Assembly (NCBI RefSeq): GCF_000469155.1
Contig: NZ_AWXE01000004.1
Location: 124,001-188,000, forward strand
Reading direction: 5' to 3'
From: Candidatus Micropelagos thuwalensis
Lineage (GTDB): Bacteria > Pseudomonadota > Alphaproteobacteria > RS24
Length of the DNA: 64,000 nt
Shown: positions 50,317 through 60,095 of the stretch, one piece after another
How positions within the stretch are numbered: the first letter of the stretch is position 1
Layout of the letters: every line of letters begins with the position of its first letter
Notes under the pieces: model-generated
Databases searched by the model: none
What the model was told of the DNA's origin: nothing
Seen by the model: the letters and a program-made list of their open reading frames with translations, nothing else
Translations under genes and position numbers: made by a program

Positions 50317-52329
50317 CTACTGAAGCAGTGCCAGCAGATTTTGCTTAGAAGCATTAGCTTGAGCAAGCATAGAAGTTGCAGCTTGATTAAGAATTTGTGA
50401 CTTAGTCAATGCTGCTGTTTCAGAAGCAAAGTCAGCATCCTCAATTCTGCCTTTAGCAGCCTCAAGATTAACCTTATATGTAGTGAGGTTATTGATAGCT
50501 TTCTCAAAACGGTTTTCATAAGCACCGAATGAAGCTCGGAAATCACCAACTTTATTGATAGCAGCATCAACAGCTGTCAGAGCTGCACCAGCAGAAGCAG
50601 AAGTGGCTACATTTACGCCAGTTCCTGTGACTTCTTCTGCAACGCTTGCCCCTTGCAGACCAAGCTTAGCAAGACCATCACCAGGTGTTGATGTGGCATC
50701 CTCAAGTTTGATATTGCCACCAGATTGGTGAGTTAGTATCACGGAACCTAGCGCAGTATAGACATGAGACGCCTCTGTATAGGTTGAACCATGTAGATCC
50801 TCACCAGCAGTGAAGAATGCCTGATGATTTGCATCTTCAGTAACTGAGATAGTCGCACCACTATTAGATGTTAGTACGAGCTTACCTGATGAGTCACTGC
50901 TAGCAACAATGTCACCGCCGAGATTAGCTGTATCATTAATTGCACTAACAGCTCCAGCGGTGTCATTAGCATTTTGTAGATCTACAGCAACACCATTAAT
51001 TAATACTGCATCGTTAGTTGCGCCGTTAGTTGAGAAGTCAACTGTCAGTCTCAACTCTGTTTTAGCAGTTGCTACAACACCATGAAGAGAAGTAGTCTCA
51101 TTAATTTTAGCGGCTTTAACAGCTGCACTACCTGCACTTGTACCACCAATGGCAACGCCATTGATTTTAACACCATCTGTGTCGAGCAAGTCTGCGTTAG
51201 TTACTGAAGCACCTGTCACGACGCCATTTCTGACTGTGTTGAATCCCAACAGACTTAAATCAGTTCCAATACCTGTGTCGCCAACATAACCGTTTTCAAC
51301 GTTACCAATTTCAATTGAAACTGCTGAACCATCAACATTCTCAAGAGCAATCATACCTAAATATGTTTTATTTGCTGTGAAACCAACATCAGTAGCACCC
51401 TGAGTATTACCTATAGCTATGTCAGCACCATCATCGTTGAATAGTGTGATTGAGTTATCACCATTAAGAACAGCGGTAACACCAGTGGCTTCTTGGTTAA
51501 TTTCATCAACTAACTCTTGGTAACTATTAACAACGTCAATTGTGGCAGAGTTAATAGTAAAAGAAGTTGTCATATTAAAATCACCAACAGGAGCTGAAGT
51601 TACGCTGTTAAAAGCTGAAGCTTTAGCACCATGGACAGCTGTATTGTTGTTGATCAAAATTGTAAGAGCAGCAGCAGCACCACCACCAGAATAGTCACCA
51701 CCATTCGCAGCGGACCAGTTTTGTCCATTGATTTTGACGTCTGTAGTTACAACAGCTTGCATGTCTGAGTCTGTAAGACGCTCAGAAGTCAAACGATTAA
51801 CACCACCGATGCTTCCAGCAAGACCAAGAGCTGCAGCAGAAGCTTTCTCTAATGCAACTGATACATTTGAGTCAGCGTTGATACCTGTTTGGAAAGAAAC
51901 TGAAGTATTAGTTCCATCTAGTAGCTTAACATTGTTGAAATTGGTTTTATCAGCAATTTCGTCAATTTCAGCAGCAAGCTGATCGAGTTCAATTTGAATT
52001 TGTGCACGATCTGAAGCGTTCAATGTGCTGTTACCGCCCTGAACTGCCAACTCACGCATACGCTGAAGAATGTCTTCAACTTCACCAAGGGCACCCTCAG
52101 CAGTTTGTGTAAGTGAAATTGCATCGTTTGCATTACGAATAGCAACACCTAAACTTCTTGTTTGAGCTTCCATTTTTGATGCAATAGCTGAACCAGCAGC
52201 ATCATCAGCCGCTGAATTAATGCGAAGACCAGTAGAAAGACGCTCCATTGCATCTCCCATTGCGCTCTCCGCCTGACGCATTGCTTCTCCAGAGCGAAGC
52301 GCCGCAATATTGGTATTAACTACAACCAT
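50317..52329 (-). CDS. Flagellin (670 residues, large variable domain)
   Basis: N-terminal D0/D1: NTNIAALRSGEAMRQAESAM, ERLSTGLRINSAADDAAGSAIA and DAISLTQTAEGALGEVEDILQRMRELAVQ. C-terminal D1/D0: ASETAALTKSQILNQAATSMLAQANASKQNLLALLQ. Between them lie about 440 residues of variable surface region containing Flagellin_IN-like units (YQELVDEINQEATGVTAVLNG). Typical flagellins are 280-550 residues. AGGAG precedes the ATG. No sigma-54 box lies upstream, unlike flagellin 2; a weak sigma-28-like element is present. No flaF/flbT genes accompany it. Confidence 0.96.
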   Translation of the reverse strand: MVVVNTNIAALRSGEAMRQAESAMGDAMERLSTGLRINSAADDAAGSAIASKMEAQTRSLGVAIRNANDAISLTQTAEGALGEVEDILQRMRELAVQGGNSTLNASDRAQIQIELDQLAAEIDEIADKTNFNNVKLLDGTNTSVSFQTGINADSNVSVALEKASAAALGLAGSIGGVNRLTSERLTDSDMQAVVTTDVKINGQNWSAANGGDYSGGGAAAALTILINNNTAVHGAKASAFNSVTSAPVGDFNMTTSFTINSATIDVVNSYQELVDEINQEATGVTAVLNGDNSITLFNDDGADIAIGNTQGATDVGFTANKTYLGMIALENVDGSAVSIEIGNVENGYVGDTGIGTDLSLLGFNTVRNGVVTGASVTNADLLDTDGVKINGVAIGGTSAGSAAVKAAKINETTSLHGVVATAKTELRLTVDFSTNGATNDAVLINGVAVDLQNANDTAGAVSAINDTANLGGDIVASSDSSGKLVLTSNSGATISVTEDANHQAFFTAGEDLHGSTYTEASHVYTALGSVILTHQSGGNIKLEDATSTPGDGLAKLGLQGASVAEEVTGTGVNVATSASAGAALTAVDAAINKVGDFRASFGAYENRFEKAINNLTTYKVNLEAAKGRIEDADFASETAALTKSQILNQAATSMLAQANASKQNLLALLQ

Positions 52330-52349
52330 TTTAGACTCCTAAATAAATC

Positions 52350-52398
52350 AGCAGTTAATTCTGCTAAATATAGAAACGACGGAGACAGCAAAAGTTTA
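52350..52398 (-). promoter_or_regulatory. Flagellin 1 upstream region: weak sigma-28-like element and leader hairpin
   Basis: On the minus strand TAAACTTT (52398-52391) matches seven of eight bases of a sigma-28 -35 box. After ten bases comes GTCGTTTC, a poor match to the -10 GCCGATAA. The leader then has AGCAG-N6-CTGCT (52350-52365), a small hairpin 20 bases before the ATG. The promoter call is tentative. Confidence 0.25.
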
Positions 52399-52455
52399 GT
52401 CAAAAAAATGAATGTTTTTTATCAAGAAATTCAACAGCTTAGATACTTTTTAACT

Positions 52456-52471
52456 TGGCACGGCAATTGCA
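52456..52471 (+). promoter_or_regulatory. Sigma-54 promoter of flagellin 2
   Basis: TGGCACGGCAATTGCA is a consensus-perfect site: -24 TGGCACG and -12 TTGCA, GG at 52457-52458 and GC at 52469-52470. The flagellin ATG is 43 bases further on. Confidence 0.9.
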
Positions 52472-52513
52472 TAAAGTTGGTAGGTAATTGTTTAATTTGT
52501 TTGGGAAAAAGAA

Positions 52514-54421
52514 ATGAGCAAAATCAATACTCATATGCCAGCCGTGAATACTCTGTATCATCTTGATCAGAACATGCGTGGCATGGAAAAAGCTATGGAA
52601 CGGATTGCTTCGGGCAAGCGTATCAATAACGCAGGCGATGATGCAGCAGGCGCTGCCATTGTGAACCGGATGACCTCTCAAATACGTGGCCTTGAAAATG
52701 CCATAAGAAATGCCGCTGATGCAATTTCAATGTCCCAAACAGCTGAAGGCGCGTTAAATGAGGTTACAGATATACTCCAACGTATGCGTGAATTGTCAGT
52801 TCAAGGCGCAAGTGGTTCTTACTCTGGCGCAGACAGACAAAGTTTGAATGCCGAAATTGTTGAACTCCAAAAAGAACTACAAAGAATTGCTGAAACAACA
52901 TATTTTAATGACACTCTACTTCTAAATGGCACATTTCAAGATACTAATTTCCAAATTGGTCACCAAGATGAGCACTCTCATACCCTGACAATTGAGGATG
53001 TAAGGCCAACAGCACTAGGGCAATATGAAATTTTCACATCACAGACAGGTTTTTCTGCTGCTGAGCCAGTAACTTCCACAACTGCTTTTGGTTCTAATTC
53101 AAGCAGAATTGCAGATGCTGAAAACATAACTATTTATGGACATGTCGGCTCAACAACAATTGATATCAAAGCTGGTCAATCTGCAAAAAGCATAGCAGAA
53201 ACCGTTACAGCTACATTCGATGAAACTGGTGTTAAGGCCAATGCTGAGACACGCGTTAGGTTATCATTGAATAAAATTACTGCTGCAATGAGTGGTACAA
53301 TGACCTTCAAGCTGCTTGGCATGAATTCTGTTGCTGAGGATGTGACTGCAATTGTTGATTTTGGTTCAACTACTACTATTTCAAACTTAACTGAGCTAAG
53401 AAACTCTATCAATGCAAAGACTGGCAAGACTGGTATACACGCCACAATCTCTAACGATTTAGAGTCAATAGACCTATTCTCACCTGATGGATATACAATA
53501 GGTATTAATGAATTTGATATAGTAACAGTTGGTGATGGTGTCGCTCACCCTTCATTAAGTGTGCAGGCACTGGACAAAGATCTTAATGTTGTAGGCGCTC
53601 CGGCAGTTGTTGGTGACAAAAGTTCACAAGAAACTAGAATGGTCATCACCCTGAGTGATCCATTAGCATATACCGGAACAGATGATGCTGAAATTATGGG
53701 TGTAACTGTAGACTTAAGCGGAAATACGAGTTTAGAAGATACTATTGCTTCAATTAATACTGCGATGGCGGCTGCTGGTTTAGATGTTTTTGCCTCTAAT
53801 GATGGATCAGACCCTGCAAACCTATTAATTCGATCTTTATCGGGTGCGAATATTACTGCGAATGATGGTGCTACTGGGAACCTCTTTGATACAGTTAAAG
53901 ATGGCGGAGGAAATGCATTAACAGCCGCTTCAAACGTGTTTACAGCAACTGCTAAAACAGCTTCAAATGATAGCTGTCAGGTTGCAGGTGTCATTAAATT
54001 TACATCTTCACAAATATTTTCAGTTCACACAGCCACACCTATTAGTAGTGCTGGCGTTGGAAATGCCGGACTATTTATTGACTCTCCAGGTGCCGCAAGC
54101 ATTAATAAGCTCTCTGATGGTGATATTTTAACAATCAGAAATGCTCAAGACTTTTTGGGTGTAATTGATGCCTCCTTAAAACGTATCGACGCTGAAAGAG
54201 GAGATCTTGGCGCAACAATCAATCGGATGGAATATACAATTAACAACCTTTCGAATGTTGTTATGAATAGTAAGGCCGCCAAAAGCCGCATTTACGATTC
54301 AGATATTGCCCAAGAAACCTCAAATTTAACTAAATCACAAATTCTTCAGCAAGCTGCTCAGGCGATGCTCGCGCAAGCTAATTCTACAGCTCAAAACATC
54401 TTGAGCCTGCTTAGAAACTAA
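52514..54421 (+). CDS. Flagellin (second, 635 residues, sigma-54 promoter)
   Basis: N-terminal D0/D1: TLYHLDQNMRGMEKAMERIASGKRINNAGDDAAGAAIVN and DAISMSQTAEGALNEVTDILQRMRELSVQ; C-terminal SNLTKSQILQQAAQAMLAQANSTAQNILSLLRN. About 410 variable residues lie between. The middle includes units such as ISNLTELRNSINAKTGKTGI, also seen in FlgK and FlgL. It diverges from flagellin 1 in the first helix (NTHMPAVNTLYHL), so it is an old paralogue and not a fresh copy. Two differently controlled large flagellins suggest a composite filament. Confidence 0.96.
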   Translation: MSKINTHMPAVNTLYHLDQNMRGMEKAMERIASGKRINNAGDDAAGAAIVNRMTSQIRGLENAIRNAADAISMSQTAEGALNEVTDILQRMRELSVQGASGSYSGADRQSLNAEIVELQKELQRIAETTYFNDTLLLNGTFQDTNFQIGHQDEHSHTLTIEDVRPTALGQYEIFTSQTGFSAAEPVTSTTAFGSNSSRIADAENITIYGHVGSTTIDIKAGQSAKSIAETVTATFDETGVKANAETRVRLSLNKITAAMSGTMTFKLLGMNSVAEDVTAIVDFGSTTTISNLTELRNSINAKTGKTGIHATISNDLESIDLFSPDGYTIGINEFDIVTVGDGVAHPSLSVQALDKDLNVVGAPAVVGDKSSQETRMVITLSDPLAYTGTDDAEIMGVTVDLSGNTSLEDTIASINTAMAAAGLDVFASNDGSDPANLLIRSLSGANITANDGATGNLFDTVKDGGGNALTAASNVFTATAKTASNDSCQVAGVIKFTSSQIFSVHTATPISSAGVGNAGLFIDSPGAASINKLSDGDILTIRNAQDFLGVIDASLKRIDAERGDLGATINRMEYTINNLSNVVMNSKAAKSRIYDSDIAQETSNLTKSQILQQAAQAMLAQANSTAQNILSLLRN

Positions 54422-54444
54422 ATCAGTTTTCCCTCCAAACTGAT

Positions 54445-54475
54445 AAAACCCCGACTTAAAAGTCGGGGTTTTTTT
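54445..54475. terminator. Bidirectional intrinsic terminator between flagellin 2 and flgL
   Basis: Arms AAAACCCCGACTT and AAGTCGGGGTTTT (54445-54457 and 54460-54472) form a long stem with a tiny loop, followed by T residues on both strands. It can end both the plus-strand flagellin and the convergent minus-strand flgL transcript. Confidence 0.9.
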
Positions 54476-54512
54476 ATGGCTAACGTTAATTTTGTAATAT
54501 AAATTTCTAACT

Positions 54513-55799
54513 TTATCTTAAATAATCAAAGAGGCTTTGCTGGCCAATTTTTGCAAAGGCTTGTTGTGAGGCATCTCTATTTAGCAATAGAGTTTGCAAC
54601 CTAGTCACAAGTGCCGCTAAGTCAGCATCTCCTAATTCAGAGACTTCCTCTGAAACGGAAATTTTTCTTTCGCCTAAGACACTGATCTGTTGGTCAGCTT
54701 TATTTAATTGAGATCCAATCAAGGCCTGCTGATTGCTAATGTGATTTATGGCACTGTTTATATCGCTAGTGATATTTGATAAGAGCAAATCATCGTCAGT
54801 TAGCCTTCTAGCTACCCCAACTTGTTGCCCCTCTCCATCAATACTATAAAAGTCAATAAAAGCTGACATATGATCACTTGAGGTTTCAATATTCTCAATT
54901 TCCATGTCGTCAAACCTTATGTTCTTATTTCCCGCATCAGTAAGTCTAACTCTATCTTTTGTAGCATCATATACAGCCGTAATACCGGTCTTGTTGGTAT
55001 CAGCATTAATTGCATTTACCAAATCTGTGTGCTTACCTTCAGCCATACTAGTTGTAATTCTTGTCGTGCCAGCTGAACCGGTTAATGAAAAAGTAATTTC
55101 CAGCGGGTCTCTCGGCAGACTAAATTCTAATTCAGCAACACCTGTGGCATTACCCTCAGTATTCAAAATACTCCCATTAAGTATAGCCCGCTTCATGCCT
55201 TCAAGCATTGTGAAGATACTTTTCGGACCGCCATCGGTTTGAACTCTGCCAAATACACTCTCACCGTCTAGGCCGTTTAGGACTTGCATATTTTCTGAAA
55301 CCTGAAGATAGGTTTGCCCCCTATCGCCATTATAATTAATTTGACCATCTTTAGTGAGTTCAAAGGCTTTTTTATCTGTTTTATAACCAGAAAAGATACT
55401 TTGCCCCTGAGCATCTTGAGTATTTGCAATTTCAACCATATGTATAATTAGTTGTTCGGCTTCCATGGCAATTGCTTCCCGCTCACCAGGGCCGTAGGAA
55501 CCATTAGCAGCCTGAACTGCTAATTCTCCTATTCTTGTAATGGTATTTATTGATTGAGTGAGTGCATTCTCTGCCATGTTTAATCTTCTGTAGGCTGCAT
55601 CCGCATTTTTCTCAAAACGATCAAGAATATTTTTTTGCTCTTTGGCAGCAGATAATTTTACTGCCGTAACGGGATCGTCAGATGCACGAACAATGTTTCG
55701 CCCACTGGCAATTCTTTCTTGAACTTTTTGAATTTCTTTGTTCATTTTACCAAAGGTGTCGATTTGGTTTTGATTGAAATATTTTGTACTTACCTTCAT
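54513..55799 (-). CDS. flgL: Flagellar hook-filament junction protein FlgL
   Basis: A 428-residue FlgL (HAP3). N-terminal MKVSTKYFNQNQIDTFGKMNKEIQ, ASDDPVTAVKLS and the C-terminal helix ADLAALVTRLQTLLLNRDASQQAFAKIGQQSLFDYL are characteristic. The insert near residues 215-300 includes an IN-type unit (LVNAINADTNKTGITAVYDA). It joins the filament to FlgK at the hook tip. 21 bases follow flgK; AAGG precedes its ATG. Confidence 0.95.
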   Translation of the reverse strand: MKVSTKYFNQNQIDTFGKMNKEIQKVQERIASGRNIVRASDDPVTAVKLSAAKEQKNILDRFEKNADAAYRRLNMAENALTQSINTITRIGELAVQAANGSYGPGEREAIAMEAEQLIIHMVEIANTQDAQGQSIFSGYKTDKKAFELTKDGQINYNGDRGQTYLQVSENMQVLNGLDGESVFGRVQTDGGPKSIFTMLEGMKRAILNGSILNTEGNATGVAELEFSLPRDPLEITFSLTGSAGTTRITTSMAEGKHTDLVNAINADTNKTGITAVYDATKDRVRLTDAGNKNIRFDDMEIENIETSSDHMSAFIDFYSIDGEGQQVGVARRLTDDDLLLSNITSDINSAINHISNQQALIGSQLNKADQQISVLGERKISVSEEVSELGDADLAALVTRLQTLLLNRDASQQAFAKIGQQSLFDYLR

Positions 55800-55820
55800 G
55801 ACTAAACCTTGAAAACTAAA

Positions 55821-58800
55821 TTAAATAACATCCAATAATGAGTTAAACATTTCACGCGCAGTAGATAATATTCTTGCTGAGGCCTGATAAGCCTGTTGAA
55901 ATTCCATAAGGGATGCGGCTTCTTCATCTAGGTTTACCCCAGAATAAGATAGCTCGCCCTCTATTGCAGCATCGCGCATACCTTCAGCAGCATTTTTAGT
56001 AATTTCAGATGACCGAACAGAGGAGCCCACACTGGTGACAATCTCAGAGAATATATCTTTGAAACTTCCAGAGTTTGAATTGATAAGATTCTTCTCCTGC
56101 AATCTAATAATTGCATCAATATTCCTTGCATCACCAATGCCTTCGGCATTACTTTCCAAGAAAAATAAATCTCCAAACTCTGGTTCACCCGAAAAATTAA
56201 TTTCATAACCTGCTGCAATTGCCTGCCCTTGTCTGTTTAGAACGCGGGAAGCAATTGAGTGCCCTGTGGATGTATCAAGTATTTCAATGCTCTGCCCATC
56301 TTCGCTTGTCACTTCAACACTAAGGGGTTCAAAATCATCTAATGGAGGTGCTAAATCATATGAAGCTGAGATACTCCTAGCACCCGCTCCATTGATGATC
56401 ACTATTAAGTCTTCATTAGGAAGATTACTCATAGTCATTGATTTTTCGGCAATGCTTGTCGCATTTGCTGTCATTTCAACCATATTGCCAAGACTTGAGG
56501 TGACTTGAATTTTATCAGCTAGGAGTTTCAGACCATATTCTGATACTGGAAAACCAAAACTCTTAAGTGAATTATTTGTTGGAAAATTTATAGGACCAGT
56601 TGCAAGAGTGTGTTCTAAAGTTAATCGTCCAGTAGTGCCAGATGTAATATTAAAGGAAGCAGAAAACCCTGTGGTGCTTGGTGTGTGTGAAATAGACCCA
56701 TCTGCTGCCAAATTAACTGCTATTGTTACTCCGTTAAAGTCAACATTAAAACTTCCATTATTTGTTGCAGCGTTAATTGGTTGGCCTGTAAATTTTGTAG
56801 TAGCGACCGCAAGATTTGAAATACCAAAACGACCAGCTGCCGTCGAATTCCCTGTAACAGTGCTATCGGAGACTAAAGTAATGGCTGATGCTTGGAGTGA
56901 ACCACCACCAATAATGTTGAGGTGATTATTACTATCATAAAATGCTAAAACCCTACCAGTCTCTCCACCAATAACATCAATCTCACCTTCATTCATAACT
57001 AGAGTGTATTGATCTCCGTCAAATTCAATAACCACTTTGTCACCAGTTTCGGGTCTTGATGAAACAGCAACTGCAGTATTATTTGACAAAGAAATAGAGG
57101 TGCCTTGTGAGCGTATGTCTTTAATTAGGGCTTCAGCCACTGTTTTTGAATTTAGAGTGGCTAATTGTGAAGAATTTACACTTGCAGAATATTGTTGACT
57201 GTTTGCCTCTGATGGAAGTGTTAATGAATACGTTGCGGAAGCAGCAAATGCGCGTTTATCTGTTCCGCCAAAATTACTATCGACCTCATCATTAGCTAGA
57301 AAAGTAAAAGTCTTAACATCGCCATAATTTGAACTCTCAACTTCAACTAATCCGCCATTCATTGGTGAACTTGTAGAGTTTGATGTTACTCCATTGACTG
57401 TAAGAGAAAAATCTTCAGATGAATCTATCAGGACCTCACCTGTAAATCGACCAGCATCAACTGTGCCATTAGCATTACTAGAATTAAAGCTTAATAAAGA
57501 TGAAATGGCTTTCCCTGCATCATGTGATGGGAAAGAGGATATGACCTGCCCATCAAACATTGGACTCGTATCTGACAGAGAAGACACCATAATGTCGTTA
57601 CCGTCCTCACTAATCAGAGTTATTGCATCATTATTATTATTCGCCTGGGCTATTACTCCCGTTAAATTACTGATATTATTAATTGCATCTACCAGATTTG
57701 AAACATTTGTAGGTGACACACTTGCAGAGACTGATAGTGGCTCTTGATTTTCAGACTCTAGGTTAAATGAAACAGTACCTGTTGAATTAAAATTATTTAG
57801 ACGTACAACAGTCTTAGATTTTGCAACTAATCCAAAGTCATTGAATGTTTCATTAATTTTGTTTGAAACGAAACCAGCTGACGCGCCCGCTGGAATGGAT
57901 AATGAGGGTGTCGCACCATTAGAAATGCTTGCAGAAATTGAGTAGCTGCTGGTAGGGCTATCAGGTAAGGCTCCATATCCAGCAATAGCGTCAGAACTTG
58001 CTCCAAATGGCCCAAGTCGAATAGTTTCCAAACCATCAACATTAGAAATGTTCAAATCCATACCACGATAGGCGTTTGTCTCCTGATTGAGGTAAGAACC
58101 GTAATATTTAGCATTTGCGCTGAAACCGTTTTCTTCGCTCAAAAAATTAACAATTTCAGTTTCAGACATAGGCGATCCGGCTATATGCCTACCTTCACGT
58201 GTAAATATTTGAATATCTGAGGCGTCCTGCCTATTCGTCACAGACCCACTGATTGTTTTAGAGGAAGTGGTAATGCTGGCAGAAGTAAATGATGCACTTG
58301 ATGAAGCAATGTTTAAGCTTGAGCTAGTACTACTTGGAAATAATCCTAAATCACCCAAACTAAATCCGGTGTCGCTGGTAACAACCCCTGCAGCTAAAGC
58401 TTTTTGAAACTCAGCTTCATCTGTCCAATTGTCTGTTGCACTTGCATTTGAAAACAGCCCACCATAACCAAGGGCAAAATTATGTGTGCCGGCATTAGCA
58501 CCATCCGCTAAAACAATTTGTAAATTATTAGCATCAACTAAGTCATCTAGGGTTAAGACAATATTAACATTTGGTTGTTGTATGTAAGAATTAATAGAGA
58601 AATTTTGAGCACCTGCGGGAATAGATGCAACTACACCATCTCTCAAGAATTCTGTGGCACTAATAGGAATATTACCATTCTCAAAAATGGTGTCCACACT
58701 AGGGGGCTGAGCAAAAACTGCTGGTTCAGTTTTATTAATTTCCATAACAGCATCGCTATTATTGAGACTGTTCTGCGTAACAATTGTGGGAGATGCTGCG

Positions 58801-60092
58801 GCTAACTCTTGAGGTTTTTTTAACAAAAAACTCATATTTTTTGCCGCACCACTAACATTATCAAGGGTTATAGTGTCACCATTCTCTGGCGATCCAAAAA
58901 TTTTAAAGTCAAAACCATCTGCAGAAATCCTGTTAGATGATGTTGAGAGGCCATTGAAGTTAATTTCTGAATTTGTAACCCAAGTTTGCTTTTCTTCGTT
59001 AAAAACGAATTCAACAGAATTAGGCGGGATTAAATCAACATTATCTATATTTAATTCTGCAGAAAGACTGCCTCTGTTTGTTCGACCAAATCCAAATTCT
59101 AAATCTGAAAGTGTAAACATTTTGCCACCGGCTTTACCATCAAGAGTAATGCCATTTTCATGAACATTATTTACTTCCCGAGAAAATAAATAAGCCAATG
59201 TGTTAATCTGTTTCTCTATTTCCCCAATAAATTCATATGACAAAGTAAAACCTGCAAGAGATCCTTTTGTAATTTGACTTGTAGGTGTAATTGAACCCGC
59301 AGAAATAAGTGCAGGCTGGATAGCACCTTGATTTTCTATGATACCCAACTTTCTAGATGTCGCCCCTTCAACAAGCTTAGGTCCGGCAATAGTTCCACCT
59401 AAAATTATTGATGCAACGCCTCTTTGATCATAGGTCACAGTCAATTCTACACGTTCTGATATTTCTGATATCAGCTTATCTCTATTGTCTAGAACAGAAT
59501 TTGGAACTTGCCCGCTTTGTCCAGATGACAATAATCTTTGGTTTACTTTTACAAGTTCATTTACAAGAAGATTTACTGTCTCTGCGGTTTCTTCAGCTTG
59601 TGCTTTGGCATCAAATTTTAAACCTTCAACTGTGCTTGCAGTTTGTCTAAAAGCTCCAGCAAGACTAAGCCCTTCTTCAATTGCAACTAATCTGCCAGGA
59701 ATATCTCCTGGGGCGGTTGCAACTTCCATTAATGCGCCGAAGAAGTTTCCCATAAAATTCCCAAGATCAGAGTCACTGGGTAAAAGAAAATTTTCTAAAT
59801 CACGTACATTTTCATAAAATACATTTGATTTCTCAAAGTCTGCTTTTGTGGAGTAGACACGGTTAGTCATAAATTCATTAAATGATCGACGGATTTCAGA
59901 AACTCGAGCACCTAACCCCACTTGACTAGCAACAGCGGTGAGTCCGCCTTGACTGGCAGATATTTCTTCTATACTGGCCTCACGTCTGTGATAGCCTTCA
60001 GTATTAATATTTGCGATATTCTGACCAGTCACCGTCAGAGCCTGACGATAGGCTTGAACACCACTTTTACCAATATCAAATAGGCTGGCCAT
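55821..60092 (-). CDS. flgK: Giant flagellar hook-associated protein FlgK (1423 residues)
   Basis: The N-terminus (FDIGKSGVQAYRQALTVTGQNIANINTEGYHRR, VGLGARVSEIRRSFNEFMTNRVYS) and the C-terminus (ASLMEFQQAYQASARILSTAREMFNSLLDVI) are ordinary FlgK. The usual length is about 450-650 residues, so some 800 extra residues are inserted between the D1 parts. The insert is Ser/Asn/Thr-rich, beta-prone and contains IN-type units (VSNLVDAINNISNLTGVIAQ) and several repeated SIPAG-type motifs. One frame runs unbroken for 4.3 kb. It lies four bases behind flgJ; RBS GAGG. The insert probably forms a large outward domain at the hook tip. Confidence 0.95.
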   Translation of the reverse strand: MASLFDIGKSGVQAYRQALTVTGQNIANINTEGYHRREASIEEISASQGGLTAVASQVGLGARVSEIRRSFNEFMTNRVYSTKADFEKSNVFYENVRDLENFLLPSDSDLGNFMGNFFGALMEVATAPGDIPGRLVAIEEGLSLAGAFRQTASTVEGLKFDAKAQAEETAETVNLLVNELVKVNQRLLSSGQSGQVPNSVLDNRDKLISEISERVELTVTYDQRGVASIILGGTIAGPKLVEGATSRKLGIIENQGAIQPALISAGSITPTSQITKGSLAGFTLSYEFIGEIEKQINTLAYLFSREVNNVHENGITLDGKAGGKMFTLSDLEFGFGRTNRGSLSAELNIDNVDLIPPNSVEFVFNEEKQTWVTNSEINFNGLSTSSNRISADGFDFKIFGSPENGDTITLDNVSGAAKNMSFLLKKPQELAAASPTIVTQNSLNNSDAVMEINKTEPAVFAQPPSVDTIFENGNIPISATEFLRDGVVASIPAGAQNFSINSYIQQPNVNIVLTLDDLVDANNLQIVLADGANAGTHNFALGYGGLFSNASATDNWTDEAEFQKALAAGVVTSDTGFSLGDLGLFPSSTSSSLNIASSSASFTSASITTSSKTISGSVTNRQDASDIQIFTREGRHIAGSPMSETEIVNFLSEENGFSANAKYYGSYLNQETNAYRGMDLNISNVDGLETIRLGPFGASSDAIAGYGALPDSPTSSYSISASISNGATPSLSIPAGASAGFVSNKINETFNDFGLVAKSKTVVRLNNFNSTGTVSFNLESENQEPLSVSASVSPTNVSNLVDAINNISNLTGVIAQANNNNDAITLISEDGNDIMVSSLSDTSPMFDGQVISSFPSHDAGKAISSLLSFNSSNANGTVDAGRFTGEVLIDSSEDFSLTVNGVTSNSTSSPMNGGLVEVESSNYGDVKTFTFLANDEVDSNFGGTDKRAFAASATYSLTLPSEANSQQYSASVNSSQLATLNSKTVAEALIKDIRSQGTSISLSNNTAVAVSSRPETGDKVVIEFDGDQYTLVMNEGEIDVIGGETGRVLAFYDSNNHLNIIGGGSLQASAITLVSDSTVTGNSTAAGRFGISNLAVATTKFTGQPINAATNNGSFNVDFNGVTIAVNLAADGSISHTPSTTGFSASFNITSGTTGRLTLEHTLATGPINFPTNNSLKSFGFPVSEYGLKLLADKIQVTSSLGNMVEMTANATSIAEKSMTMSNLPNEDLIVIINGAGARSISASYDLAPPLDDFEPLSVEVTSEDGQSIEILDTSTGHSIASRVLNRQGQAIAAGYEINFSGEPEFGDLFFLESNAEGIGDARNIDAIIRLQEKNLINSNSGSFKDIFSEIVTSVGSSVRSSEITKNAAEGMRDAAIEGELSYSGVNLDEEAASLMEFQQAYQASARILSTAREMFNSLLDVI

Positions 60093-60095
60093 GGA

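Noticed and set aside
52050-52330. Sigma-54 promoter for flagellin 1
   Set aside because: No CC-N10-GC arrangement on the plus strand (GG-N10-GC on minus) occurs in the region upstream of 52329; the nearest match has the wrong spacing.
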